From Galerina marginata (taxonomy: Eukaryota > Basidiomycota > Agaricomycetes > Agaricales > Galerinaceae), in NCBI GenBank assembly GCA_023014335.1, contig JAECYW010000002.1:1550001-1614000 (forward strand): a DNA stretch of 64,000 nt. The letters run 5' to 3'. Below are positions 49,534-60,974 of the stretch, one piece after another. Each line of letters opens with the position of its first letter. The stretch's first letter is position 1. A model generated the notes under the pieces. The model worked only from the letters and a program-made list of their open reading frames with translations, was not told the DNA's origin and did not search any database. The position numbers were made by a program, and so were the translations under genes.

Positions 49534-51235
49534 ATGATTAAAACGCGCTTGGTCACAGTCCGTCACACCGCGACTCGTTTTGATGGGGCAATAACCTCCG
49601 CAAAAGCTTTTGACCCGATTTCAACCTTTGCGACAACTTCGCATATGCTGTCTCCAGCACGTCAATCTCGAACGGCCATTGCTTCATTATCGAACTACAT
49701 ATTCTCTCGTGAGTTGCTCTTCTTTGAAGACGCTTTTGATGCTGACTTGACCTGAGGCCAGAGAACGTGTAGATGCACATATTCAACGAAACCTCCCACC
49801 AGCGAGTTACCACCTCCAAGGCTGGACTATCGCACTATATCTGAAAATGTCACCTCAATGTCTTTAAATGCTTTAAACAGAAAGACACGACTCCCGAATG
49901 ATGCCGTGGCATCTGTCGCACGAGCCTACAGCGAATGGAAACGTATATCCACTGAACTCAACGCCAAACGAAATGCACGTTCGGCTATTGGTGAACGAGT
50001 GCGCCGGAGCGCCGGCGACGCCGAACGAGAGGTTGCCTTGTCTGAAGCGTCAAAGCTCAAGGACCGAGGTAAAAGACCTGGAGGCGACGCTCGACAAGGC
50101 GGAACGTCAGTGTCTTCTCTCAGCTCTCGCTCTTCCCAACGACACCCATCCCAAGGCACCTTTTGGTCCGGAATCTGCCGCTGTTACGCTATCTAGCCAT
50201 GGACCCAACCCTCTTCCCTCTGACCCAAAGCGCGACCACGTGGCTCTCAGCGAACATTTTGGACTTCTAGACCTGAAGAGCGCGTCAATAGTAACGGGGA
50301 CATCCTGGTATTTCCTTCGCAACGAAGCAGCTCTGCTGGAACTCGCCCTCACAAATTATGCCATGTCTATTGCTATCGACCATGGCTTTACTCCTGTAAC
50401 CACACCCGATGTGGTTCGCTCTGATATTGCAGTCAGATGCGGATTCCAGCCGCGGGACGACGCTGATATCCCAATATCACATATGTACCATGTCTCTCCC
50501 ACACATCCCTCATCTCCAGAGCTTGTGTTATCGGGGACGTCGGAAATACCCCTAGCAGGGATGTTTGCCAACAAAGTGTATTCCTCGTTAAGCTTGCCCC
50601 TTAAAGTCGTGGGTGTTGGACATGCATTCCGTTCAGAAGCAGGTGCTCGATCAACCGATACCCGTGGATTATACCGAGTACATCAGTTCACGAAAGTTGA
50701 ACTTTTTGCAGTGACAACAGATGATACCAGCGAGGCTATGATGGAAGATATGTTGGTCATTCAGAAATCCATCCTCGAGGGTCTTAACCTACCTTTCAAG
50801 TTTGTCCTTCTCTTTTCCCTTTGGCGTTGCAGTTAATAACGGCTTCTGTCTAGGGTTCTTGATATGCCCACTGAGGAATTAGGTGCCAGCGCTTACCGCA
50901 AGTACGACGTCGAGGCGTGGATGCCCGGACGCGGAACTTGGGGGGAAATCTCTTCATTATCCAATTGTACAGATTACCAAGCCCGGCGCTTGCACATACG
51001 ATATCGCCATCAAGGCAGCGCTGTCGATTCAACACCCTCCCGCCTTCCCTTTGCACACACTTTGAACGGCACTGCAGCAGCAATCCCGCGTCTAATCGTT
51101 GCTCTTCTCGAGAATGGTGCCCAGTTTAACGAGAAAGGCGACGTTGTTGCCTTGCGGCTTCCTCAAGTGTTAAGGCCGTTCTGGATTAATAATAAGGCCA
51201 GGAATTTTGTTCAATGGAACGACCAACCGACCTAG
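49534..51235 (+). CDS. Seryl-tRNA synthetase, mitochondrial
   Basis: This enzyme charges mitochondrial tRNA-Ser. The opening ([20 protein letters not shown]) could be a presequence. The N-terminal coiled arm follows: [20 protein letters not shown], then [20 protein letters not shown] and [20 protein letters not shown]. The class II core has [56 protein letters not shown] (motif 2 region) and [20 protein letters not shown] with [10 protein letters not shown]. The last exons read [20 protein letters not shown] and end at FVQWNDQPT, including [20 protein letters not shown] (motif 3). An extra G at 50068-50069 splits the coiled arm. The first intron (about 49709-49771) does not join cleanly, so the N-terminus is uncertain. 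Confidence 0.9.
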
Positions 51236-51513
51236 CGTGCTTACACCGAAGAAGCACCTTGCGACAGATTTCATGTGGTGGATAGCCATCACATTTTATC
51301 ACATACTTTGGCCTCAATTTCACAGACCAAAGATTATTCATTTCAATTTGGTGTGTAATACAGATAGGTTACCTAAGTCCTGAAGATTCCATCCTAGCGA
51401 ATATCGAAACGTCCAACAAGCTTGTGAAGAAAGTGGTGAAATACAAGTAAGCTCAATTAACAAAGAGAGAAAAGGTCAGATTCCAGCATGAAATAAACAA
51501 ATCCTTCCACTAA

Positions 51514-53309
51514 TCATAAGTCTGCAAATGGATCCGCAAATGGATTATTCTCGGCACGTGTTTTCCCCTTTCGCCGTGCCAGATGAGAATGGAACGGACT
51601 CCACATCCTCGTCGTCAGACACTGTAACATAATTTCTTTTTGAGGATGGACCGACATTTTTCTTGTGTGTTTCTTCATCTGACGACTCGTAGTCACTGAA
51701 GTCCGATAAAGATCCACGGTTGTCAGCAACATCCTGCTCATCATCGGAGAGGGTGGATGGACGCATGGGTGGTGGAAGATTGGCCGAGCTGTGTCCCAAG
51801 GGTCCGAAATTTAGGTCCTCTAGATCGGGGTGGAGGTGTGTAGGTTGTTCTATATTACGATTCTTCCCCTTGGTTGCATCTTCAGATATTTTTGCGGGGT
51901 TGTTGCTCTCAGGTGCGGTAACGGTTACAGCAGCCATGCCTTTAGTGACACCACCAGCATCGTCGTCGCCACCCGTGACTGCGAATTTCTCGTACATTTC
52001 CAAGGCAGTGACAATTCGGTCGTTGGTTTCAATTAGGGTTCCAATTACTTCCTCGTTTTCGACCAGCTTACGAACGAGCCGGTTAGTTCCATACGCGATC
52101 GGCAATGTAGAAGATGATACCTGGATATAGCGCACAACCGGCTTCCGAGCCTGCTTTGCCTTTGCGAGGCATTCTTGAACACGTTCATTTGTTTCCAAGC
52201 TATCGGTGGCAAGGTTCACCAACTATGAAAGGATAAGTAAAAACGAGGACGACTTCAAATACAATGCTCACTGTGATGGCGTTAACAAGGTTACTGGATG
52301 CCTGAGACGCTTCGACAATGCTGGCGAGAACTTTGGGTTTATCCTGCAAGCAAGGGTCAGGTCATGTTCATAGACGCTACAAATTGCGTACCTTCTCAAA
52401 ATCAAATGGAACCCTCTTTTTCTTATTCCTATCTTCGTGTTCTCGTTCTCTTTCTGCCCGTGCTCGATCTTCCTTTTCCTTCTTTGCTCTCAGCTTGGCT
52501 TCATGTTTTTCGATGCGCTTCTTTTCTTCAGGGTTCAAGCTCAGCCCCATCATGTCAGCGAGCTCCTGTTGTCCAACGCGCTTGCTATCTCTGTGACATT
52601 GTTTGTACAGGCCAGCAACAACAGCCATGGAAGGGTCGTCTTTGTATTGATCCCGCCAGGATCCAAGGACGAGGAGCAGTTTCTTCCTTACGCGTCTGTC
52701 GGCAGTAGAATCGTTCGAGATACCCTTTAGAGCGTCTGTCATATGTCCATCGGCGAAGGTATCTTTGAACCATGTTGTAAGACTCATGGATATAGACCCT
52801 GATCAGATACATTACTTTGGAATTTCTGTCCACAGTTCTCAACGAGTGCTTTGAGGATCTATGGCCAGTCTGTGTCAGATCGGACAGTGGATATGCAGGT
52901 GGTTTACAAACCACCAAAGCTCGGTATTGTTGGTGTGGGTTTCCGTGTTTGAGCTTCTTCCTAAGGGCTCGAGATGCTTCGGCTGGACTTCAAGGACCAA
53001 TAAGCGATTGATGCCATTATCTCTTGTCTATTGGTACCTACCCGGACGCCTGAAGACCAATCGAATCCACTAGCTCTGGAATGCTTAATAAATCCTGTCA
53101 GGTATCAAGTAAAAAGTTCTTATCGCGCAACCCACCCATCGTATGCCTCCTCCGCGATGCCGCTGCCTGTGAGGATATCCACCCAATCGGTGATTGAGGA
53201 CTAAACCACCACTAATTGTCAAACTTGTACGTGGTGTGGAAGTGAAAATTTCACAAACATGCGGCTTCTCTCTACCGAACGCTTGCCTTGCAAATGTCAA
53301 GGCTGACAT
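51514..53309 (-). CDS. VHS/GAT-domain endocytic protein, LSB5 type
   Basis: LSB5-like proteins link ubiquitin and actin regulators during endocytosis. Spliced exons give MSALTFARQAFGREKPH, then SSITDWVDILTGSGIAEEAY. The VHS domain continues GIPELVDSIGLQASGPAEAS, RALRKKLKHGNPHQQYRALI, LKALVENCGQKFQ and RVRKKLLLVLGSWRDQYKDD. A charged linker (EKKRIEKHEAKLRAKKEKED) leads to a helical GAT-like segment (NRLVRKLVENEEVIGTLIET, RIVTALEMYEKFAV). The rest is acidic and disordered. After one extra base near 51574 is ignored, the protein ends RAENNPFADPFADL, which has an NPF motif that can bind EH domains. The stop is at 51514-51516. Confidence 0.85.
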
Positions 53310-53497
53310 GTCAACTGGAAGGATGAGGGAGAAGGTGGAGCCAAAGGTCAAAAACCGTTACTCCGGAATCACTCCGATTCACTGGTCAAGAAGAGATTAT
53401 GTAATACGACGTAATGGAAATATCATACTTTCGATTAGAAGAAATGTAAGGCATAAAAATGTACAGAGGTTGTACATATAACAATTGGTTTCATGAA

Positions 53498-54758
53498 TCA
53501 GGACGCGTCCTCCGCGTTTGACGTGTTATTAGCGTCGTTGATATTGCCGTTCATAGGTTGATGTCCATTCGTAGTCGTTTGCATCGGTACAGGTGGTGGT
53601 GGTTGGTTTCTGGCAAGGGCTAACCCATTCTGAATAAGATTTCCCATAGTTTGTGCTGGCGCAATCCCCATCGGACCTTCAAGATATAAGCGGATGAGCA
53701 CTGTTTCAAGAGCAGCCACGCTCGCGGCTGGAAATTCATATGCTCTGGCATTCTCCCGCACGGTCTGAAAGAGCGTTGCCATGTTTTCCCAGCGTTCGTG
53801 AGGAAGGTTTGGCTGGTTATGAACTGGAGCAAAGGTGGGGACAGGAGGCGCATATCCATACGGCTGGGCCGTCGGGGTGGGGAAGGATTGGCCAGGCAGT
53901 GGTGCCAACATTGAAACAGCCGAGCTAAACGACGAGATGCCGTTTCCAGAAGGTTGCTGGTTTCCCATTACGACAGTATTACTGGACGAAGCGATCGGCT
54001 GAGTTTGGTCGGGAGCCGCAACACTCTTGGTGCGACCGCGATCCTTTTCATGCTGTACAGCAGCTTTACGACCGCGGCGCGTGAATGGGAGGTTCGCCAT
54101 ACCAATTTCATGGGAGTGTTGAGAGATATCTTTTGGGGAAATGAGCAAGGGCAAGAAGAAACAGGGGGACTAAAGCATCTTACAACAGGCGCGCACCTCT
54201 TCAGTGTCAAAGTAGGTCTTGTAACTGACCGAGGCTTGACATCCCTGACCATCGAGCTAGTGACGATGAATGTTAACAAAAATTATCGCTGAAAGGTGGG
54301 ACTTGCCTTCCGACTGGGGACTTTGCGCACCCGTTCCGGATGTTTCTTTACATATTTCTTGCGTCCGCTGCGCGAGTGTCTCGCACAAACGAGTTTAGTA
54401 TGATCTTTGAATCGAGGTGGATCTGCCTTGCTTCCATGGGTATCACCCTAGAGGGAAGGTGAGCGATAAGATTGCATGCACGGCATCGACAATACCTTTA
54501 CGAACTCGACGCAGTGACGCTCTTCCTCTGCTGCACGCCATTCCTGGAAAGCGTCGAGATTTGCGAAAACGAGGGTGTAGCCATCGTCGGTGTCGCCGGA
54601 GCCGTATGGCTGCTTAGTAGAGGAGACGGGAGAAACGACGGCTAGGGGAATGAGGAAGCGAAGGGGAGGGTAAAAAAAGAGAACATACGTTGGGGTTGAG
54701 AAGAAGATTGTTGCTGCAACAAAGGGAGCTCTCCCAGGCGAAAATGCTGAAAGCTCAT
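53498..54758 (-). CDS. FAR1/WRKY-GCM1-type zinc-finger protein
   Basis: The first exon (MSFQHFRLGELPLLQQQSSS) leads to DGYTLVFANLDAFQEWRAAE and EERHCVEFVKGDTHGSKADP. Next is KLVCARHSRSGRKKYVKKHP. A GC-AG intron (54257-54306) is then removed, giving GQGCQASVSYKTYFDTEEVR and, after a GTAAGA donor, QHSHEIGMANLPFTRRGRKA. The C...GC...H-x-H spacing and the closing HSHEIG resemble the FAR1 zinc finger, a DNA-binding module derived from Mutator-like transposases. No transposase catalytic part is seen. The C-terminal half is Gln/Pro-rich with one helical segment (ENMATLFQTVRENARAYEFP and SVAALETVLIRLYLEGPMGI). A sequence-specific DNA-binding role is inferred. The join after exon 1 is off by one base. 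Confidence 0.65.
54257..54306 (-). other. GC-AG intron in the FAR1-like gene
   Basis: On the minus strand the exon ends GTCGGAAG and the intron starts GCAAGTCCC, a textbook GC donor, and ends TCGTCACTAG. Removing 50 bases joins RKVPSRK to LDGQGCQASV in frame. Confidence 0.75.
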
Positions 54759-54864
54759 CTTTTGACGACAATTCGCGCTGGTCGTTCCAAATACATCCCG
54801 TTTTCGAGACAATTTTGATAAATCCTCAATTGTCACACCGTCACGTCACCTTCCTCTTCCTGCC

Positions 54865-56010
54865 ATGACCTCCTCCCTCAGAAATTCAATACACAGGCGA
54901 AACCACAAGGAGCGCTCCCAGCTTTCGCATAGGTCAAAGCTAGGGCTGCTAGAAAAGCATGCCGACTATGTCAAGCGTGCCAGGGACTACCATTCCAAGC
55001 AGGACCGTCTCAATCGTCTCAAGCAGAAGGTTGCGGAAAGGAATAAGGATGAATTCTACTTCTCGATGTCGAGGGAGAAGACCAAGGTATTCGTCGTTGT
55101 TTATGTTTGCTCTATTCCAAAGTAGAACTTAATTTCTCGCGTAGAATGGCGTGCACATCAAAGATAGAGGCAATGTCGCGCTTCCAACAGATATCGTCAA
55201 GGTGCTTAAAACCCAGGACGAGAATTATGTTCGGACAATGAGGGCGTCAGGTCTCAAGGTGAGTTTTCTCACAATATAAATGCAGTCATGCATCCTTACT
55301 GTTGTTCAGAAAATCGACAAGATTAAAAACCAATTGATGGAGATGGTCGATTTGTTGAAGACAGACCTACACGACCTCAATGAGGAGCTTGAAGACCATG
55401 AAATCAAAATACTTGAAGACGCCAAAATTCTTCACGGCGTCCAGAATAGTCAGGGAAGAAAGCGAAAGCATCTTGTATTTGCAGAGAGTTCGGAAGAAGG
55501 TGAATTTTCATTTCAACCAGCTTGATCGAATTTTAACATTGGAGTTTAGCTTCCTGCCTTTTGAAAAATGGGAAAGAAAAATATTCGCATGAAAATGTTA
55601 CTGGAGCATTGTCGCCGTCCACAAACGTAGACTTGGGCTGGAAACACACGGAATCGAAGAAAAAGTTCAGAAGAAAATCGGTTCCCCCTCAGGCCAATGA
55701 AACATTTGATACTGAAACGTCAGAGGCAGTAGCTGAACGGACCGTAGAGAAACGACGTCGCTTATTGAAGGAGCTTTCGGCTAGACTTGATCGTGATCGT
55801 CAACTGCGGTATGCTCAACGAGAGTTTGAGATGCAACGGCAAATTATGGGGAAGGGTGGCCATAAGAAAATACAGGGAGTGGAAAGGGTGGAAGGAGGCG
55901 ATGAAGATGACGAAGAGAATGAAGATGAAATAGATGCTCGCCGTGGAAAGAGGAGGTCACGTCCAAGCACATCCGGTCGACGAAGCAACATATCGACCGC
56001 GAGTGTATAA
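54865..56010 (+). CDS. UTP11: U3 snoRNP-associated protein UTP11
   Basis: UTP11 is part of the small-subunit processome that matures 18S rRNA in the nucleolus. The N-terminus is typical: [40 protein letters not shown] and [20 protein letters not shown]. Then come [47 protein letters not shown] and [13 protein letters not shown]. The last intron uses an acceptor before 55555, giving [15 protein letters not shown]. The C-terminal part holds [20 protein letters not shown] and [20 protein letters not shown]. It ends in an acidic then Arg/Ser-rich tail, longer than in yeast. All frames agree. The start is about 106 bases from that of the divergent FAR1-like gene. Confidence 0.93.
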
Positions 56011-56145
56011 ATGGCGATTAGAACGGAAACGTTGACCCTTGTTCTGCGTATGTACACCAGCATACCGTTATTTTTACACCTGTCCTCGACAACGATCAAA
56101 ATGCATGGTAGTTTAAAAGTCCAGAAATATCCAATGTGTTTAAAT

Positions 56146-57713
56146 TTATCGTAGCAGCAAAGGTCCAATGATTAAGGAGGTGATGCCGACGACGAGCATG
56201 ACGATAAGTTGGTTGTGATCATATAACCTGAAGTACCTGAGATCCACTTGAAAGAGATGAACTCGTTACCGACACGCTTGTTTTTCCGGTTCCTGCCGAC
56301 CCAGTTGCAGTTGACGCGGGGGTGGCAATTGGGGTGGCAGGATTGTACGTCACGCCATTGAGGTCAGCAGCGACTTTGAAAACACCGCCAGCTCCGTATT
56401 CGTAGAACTGTCAATTGGTAAGCACAGTGTCCACAGAAATATTTCGCGCGAAACTCACGTCAACGAGTATGAAATTTGGTGGTAAGGCGTGGGTGGCTAA
56501 GCAATTATCCACTTGAGCACCAACAGACCCAGGCCCAGTTGCTGAGTTAGTTACGTTGGCTTGAGCGACGAATGGCACGGGTTGGTTGAAGACGAGTTGG
56601 TCCAGGAAGTGATTAATGAGATACATCTGAGTGGAAGTGTCCCCTTTGGTCCTATTGACGTTACAATCGAAACTCGGGTCAGTAACATCGAACGCCGTTT
56701 CCCAGATATTCGTGAACTCTGTGAACCAAGTTCCAAGTTATAAGCGCATGTCAAGCGACGTTCACTGGGAATAACACATACCGTCAAGTAAATAGGGCAC
56801 AGTTGTTATGTCCGCCGCATTGTCGAGGAAAGTTAGAAGGCGCTTCCCGGAGTCGATCAAAGACCCGAGGGTAGGCCAGCCAGTAGCTGGGAGAGTCAAT
56901 GAAGGTGGGGCATAGGAAATAGAATCGAGACCAGCAGCTTTAAACACTGGGTCATAACTTGTGGCAGGCAGGTCGTCGATGTTTACAATCAGGCAGAGAA
57001 AGGACTGGATTAGAATTAGTGTGGAAGCTCATAAAATCGGAAATCGCGAATTACCCTCAGTAGGATTGGCATCCAACCACTTCTTCACTGAAAGGTATGT
57101 TGCCTCAGTAAAATTATAATTATACCAAGTTGAACGTAAGGTTCTACCTGTGGCCAGGTAATCCGCCAAAGTACCACCATCATATAAAGCCTACAGACGG
57201 CAATGAAATCAGCGCTTTAAACTTAAGGATTCATAGCGATCACTTACGCAGGATGTATGGCATAACCTAATGACCCCAGATTGATTATGTGCCTGCATTT
57301 GAAGCATTCGAATACCATCGTTCAGTTGTTGCGTAACTGGTGAAAACCATCTCAGTCTCCTTTCCATATCCCATTTTTTTTTTTGAAAACATACTGGATT
57401 GGTCCTGATTAACAGCCACTGTGAAGGAGATTATGGTAAGTTAAACGCCGTGAAGCCTCGTGGCGTGTCAGTGCAACGAATGTGTCCAGTACTCACGGTT
57501 GTTCACACCAATGGCGTAGGAATCGTGAGCACCAACGAACGTAACGTTTCCAAAGCTGCGGCCGCACAGTTCAGCATGCCCATTGCAAACTGTAGCTCGA
57601 CGAGTTATAGTTTCCGACGCCAGCGCCGATCCGAGAGAAGGTCGAGCTTGTGCGGTTAAAGCGGCCGACGCGAGGATGTGTATAGCATAATATGTGAGAA
57701 ATTTGAGTATCAT
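56146..57713 (-). CDS. Secreted PLC-like phosphodiesterase (PI-PLC X fold)
   Basis: The start MILKFLTYYAIHILASAALT is a signal peptide. The catalytic opening reads GNVTFVGAHDSYAIGVNN, with the conserved His of the TIM-barrel PI-PLC X fold. It is followed by QDQSVTQQLNDGIRMLQMQA and HNQSGVIRLCHTSC with the second His. Later exons read VKKWLDANPTEVLSLLIVNI, LTLPATGWPTLGSLIDSGKR and LITFLDNAADITTVPYLLDE-like sequence. Then come YLINHFLDQLVFNQPVPFVA and VDNCLATHALPPNFILVD. The tail is Thr/Ser-rich and, after one base is ignored near 56221, ends in a hydrophobic run (QLIVMLVVGITSLIIGPLLL) that looks like a GPI-attachment signal. Such fungal proteins are common but their substrate is unknown. Confidence 0.8.
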
Positions 57714-58842
57714 TCCCAAGGCTATGGGGTTGAGAGTCAAATGAAAGGAGAACAACGAGCGGAGTGTTATTAGTAGTAGTGTAAGAAAGTGGTTTAGGCC
57801 GCAAATGTGTCTGTCAGTAAGGGCAGAACAGCCCACCGACTCTAATAATAGATGCGACAGACACAAGTCACGTGAGGCGTGCCAAGATCAGACATTTATT
57901 ATGATTGCCCATTCTGGTCAGCGAGAAACTAATCTTTGGTCAACGACTTCTGTGCAGTTCTCACCTTCCTTGACTAGGACTTGTAGACTCGCTGATTGTG
58001 TGGGCGCTGTCACCGTGGCTACATTTTTACGGGTTGGAACTCAGTGACAGGCGCCCATGTTCATCAGTCGACGTTTCGACCTCAGCTGTGGAATCCGCAT
58101 CTTACGATTCAAACTACATGAAGATCAAAAAGAAAAGTTCAGAGACTTTAGTTTTGACGAATATCCCAGTTGTTGAACAATTCATCTTTGATTCTCATCT
58201 GCCCATCCATCTCCCCACCTACCGACAGGTGATAATATTCAGAAATCCGAGGCTGATCACGTACTAGCTTGAGTCGCTTGAATTTTACTTTGCTCCACTC
58301 TCACAATCGAGGAGCCCTTTTAATGAAAACCGGATCAGGGTCCCCGACCAGCAAAAGAGCGCCGAAATTCCCTCAGGTCGAAAAGTGTTCATATGAAAGC
58401 AATTTCCCTGGGCCTCGAGGCAAAGAGTTAACAAAAAAATTTGCAACCAACCCAATGTGGCGGCTTGCGGATGGGTGGATTTGGACAGGCCAATCGCACT
58501 GTCATAAAGAGAGATGAGTTACTGGAGAAGTGGGCCATTGACCTTCTCGTGCCTGCAGTAGGAATCAAAGCCGCCTAGCAATGGAACAATGCATAGATTC
58601 CACGATGCCATCCCATGGCCAGTGAGTTCCAGTAGGTTGGAATCTGTCTTGTGTAGCGCGCAAAACGGAGTTTTTGCCAGGTAAGTCGTCGGGAATAATA
58701 CAAGTGTGCATGACGACCCGACCGGGTGTCCATTCTGAGTGGATTGCGCGACCATCTTACCCCCTGGCCGCCATCCGTGCCAACTGTCGATCCTCGAACC
58801 GGTCCCCATTACAAGGTCCATCCTTGCCCATGAGGTTGGGGA

Positions 58843-58850
58843 TATAAATA
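58843..58850 (+). promoter_or_regulatory. TATAAATA element with no assigned gene
   Basis: A perfect TATAAATA lies about 515 bases upstream of the secreted-protein ATG and 1.1 kb from the PLC-like gene start. It has no convincing gene directly downstream. Confidence 0.25.
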
Positions 58851-59133
58851 GATGGAATCAGTTTGCATAACGACCAAAGGACATCGTGCAAGCGAGCCAC
58901 TTGCGACCAAAATAATGTCGAAGGAGGAGAGGCGCAGTGGCGCTGAAGAGCCTTGGAGAGTTATTGTGAGGCAGGTATGCGGATGGGGACAAAGAAAGCA
59001 AGTAATTAAGATCCATTTTCGTGGTCGGGGAAATTACTTAGGATAGCCGAGAAATTGACCGTGTGAGAGAATGGTTGTTGAGTTGACAAAGAGCCAGGGG
59101 TGATGGGACAAAACGGGAAGGAGACGTGGACCT

Positions 59134-59140
59134 TATAAGG
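59134..59140 (+). promoter_or_regulatory. Candidate TATA box of the secreted repeat protein
   Basis: TATAAGG lies 227 bases upstream of the ATG at 59367. It is followed by a C/T-rich tract, as seen upstream of strongly expressed fungal genes. Position and context are suggestive only. Confidence 0.35.
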
Positions 59141-59366
59141 CTTGGCAGAGTCTTGGTTCCCCTCATTTCATTTCGACCTTCCTTCCCTTCAACTTCTTGC
59201 TCATTGCCAAAGGCAGACGCCTAGTGCGCCAGAGACTACGATTGCCCGACACTGGTGTCGTTTTCTGCTTCCTACCGCGTCAATCGAACTTTGATAGTCC
59301 CAAGCCCTCAACGCACCCCGTTCCTTCCGACCCCCTCTTTTGTTGTTCTTTCTTTTCTTATCGGCC

Positions 59367-60974
59367 ATGTTTTCAAGATCAATTCTTGTCGCTTTCTTGT
59401 CTCTTGCTCTCGCCGTCCAGGCTATTCCTCGTAATGAGCAGCAAAATCAGCAGCAGAAGTGTGCCGTTCGTATCTTCCTCCTCACAGTCCTTGGTTCATG
59501 TCTAAATTTAATTATTGTCACCAGGCACCCAGCACCGTCGTTCGTACCGTTACAGTGACGGCCAGAGGAGCAGCAGCACCCACCAATAACGCCAACACTA
59601 ATACCAACAAGGGTAATAACAACTAATGCCAACAACAATAACAACAACGGCAAAGGTGGCAGTACGTAGCCTATTTCGCTCCTGAAAACACTTGCTGAAT
59701 TTCTTTCGATCTTGAAGATGGTACCAAAGCGTCGTCTACCAAGGCAGCAGCTGGCAGCAAAACCACTTCAACTGCTGCGACAGCATGCAGCTGGCGGCAA
59801 AGGCGGGAAGGGTGGTGATCCCCAGAAATCAACAAGTACGTATCAATATGTGTCAAATCTATTTTGATAGTTCGACTGTTTCTGACATGCGACTATTTCT
59901 CAGCTCTCGATCCTGGTGTGATCGCCTCTGGATTTGCGAATAATGGTCAAGATGTCCCAACCGCGGGTCAAGTTGCTTCGTTGACTTCTACCAACAACTT
60001 CATCAATTTCTGTCTGACTGTCCCCAACCTGCCGATCACAAATGGCAAGCAGATCACTACAGGATCTTGTAACCCTGCTCCCATCGGTGTCATTCCCTCG
60101 ACCGACAATATGCCCTCGTCCAAATTCACCTTCCCCGCGAACTTTGGCACGATCAAGGCCGGACAGACCTTTACTATCGAGATGGCCATCCAAAACATGC
60201 AAACCGGCTTCTTTGTTAACGCGCAAGCGAACTACTTCGCCGCCCCGCAACAGCTTAACAAGCAAGGGCAGATCCAAGGGCACTCCCACGTTGTCGTCGA
60301 GCAACTGTCTTCTCTCGATCAGACTACCCCGACAGATCCTAAGAAGTTTGCTTTCTTCAAAGGTCTCAATGCCGCTGCTGTTGGTGGAAAGCTGACCGCT
60401 ACTGTTCCCAACGGTCTTGCTGCTGGTGTTTACAAGCTTTCTTCCATCAACACCGCCGCTAACCATCAGCCTGCTATCGTTCCTGTTGCTCAACACGGCT
60501 CTCTCGACGATGCTATCTACGTCAGTACTTGGTATCATACTATAATTAACTCATACTTACCAATTTCTTTTTTTTAATAGTTTACCGTCACCTGCCGACT
60601 GGCAAGCCCTTGCAGGCATCGGGAGCGTCAGGATGGCAAGCAGGCAACCACGGCTGTTCCCCCATTGAAGGCATCCGGCGCTTCAGGAGGCAAGCAAGCT
60701 ACTGCACCTGTAACCCCCTTGAAGGCGTCAGGCGCTTCCGGAGGCAAGCAAGCTACCGCCCCCGTGACTCCCTTGAAGGCATCCGGCGCTTCTAGGAGGC
60801 AAGCAAGCTACTGTCCCCTGTGACTCCTTGAAGGCATCAGGCGCTTCCGGAGGCAAGCAGGCAACCACCCCTGTGACCCCTTTGAATGCGTCTGGAGCTT
60901 CCGGTGGCAAGCAGGCCCAGAACAACAACACCAAGAACCAAGGACGACGTGCCCTTCGTAACCGACAGGCCTAA
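59367..60974 (+). CDS. Conserved secreted basidiomycete protein with C-terminal repeats (frame breaks present)
   Basis: The start MFSRSILVAFLSLALAVQAI is a signal peptide. An Asn/Thr/Ala-rich linker follows (APSTVVRTVTVTARGAAAPT). The core domain reads LDPGVIASGFANNGQDVPTA, TNNFINFCLTVPNLPITNGK, PSSKFTFPANFGTIKAGQTF, FFVNAQANYFAAPQQLNKQG and QGHSHVVVEQLSSLDQTTPT. It ends HQPAIVPVAQHGSLDDAIY. Similar proteins are widespread in agaricomycete secretomes (sometimes mislabelled ribosomal protein S17) and have no known function. The tail has about five copies of an 18-residue unit, KASGASGGKQATAPVTPL. Extra T bases at 59624, 59786, 60593, 60600 and 60634, plus small shifts in the fifth repeat, break the frame. 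The protein ends RRALRNRQA with TAA at 60972-60974. Confidence 0.8.
60611..60930 (+). repeat. 54-bp tandem repeat in the secreted protein gene
   Basis: Units begin with TTG(C/A)AGGCATC-type sequence at 60611, 60665, 60719, 60773, 60828 and 60882. Spacing is 54, 54, 54, 55 and 54 bases. Each encodes KASGASGGKQATAPVTPL or a close variant. The 55-base unit carries an extra A in TCTAGGAGGC. Confidence 0.85.

Larger units (their letters stand above)
57714..59366. other. Long intergenic region between divergent secreted-protein genes
   Basis: About 1.65 kb without a convincing gene. Two TATA-like sites are seen on the plus strand, at 58843-58850 and 59134-59140. A pyrimidine-rich stretch follows near 59165-59205. 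Short open frames here have no recognisable domain. Confidence 0.4.

Noticed and set aside
58519..58821. 100-codon minus-strand open frame
   Set aside because: No domain, unusual composition, and no neighbouring exon that extends it.
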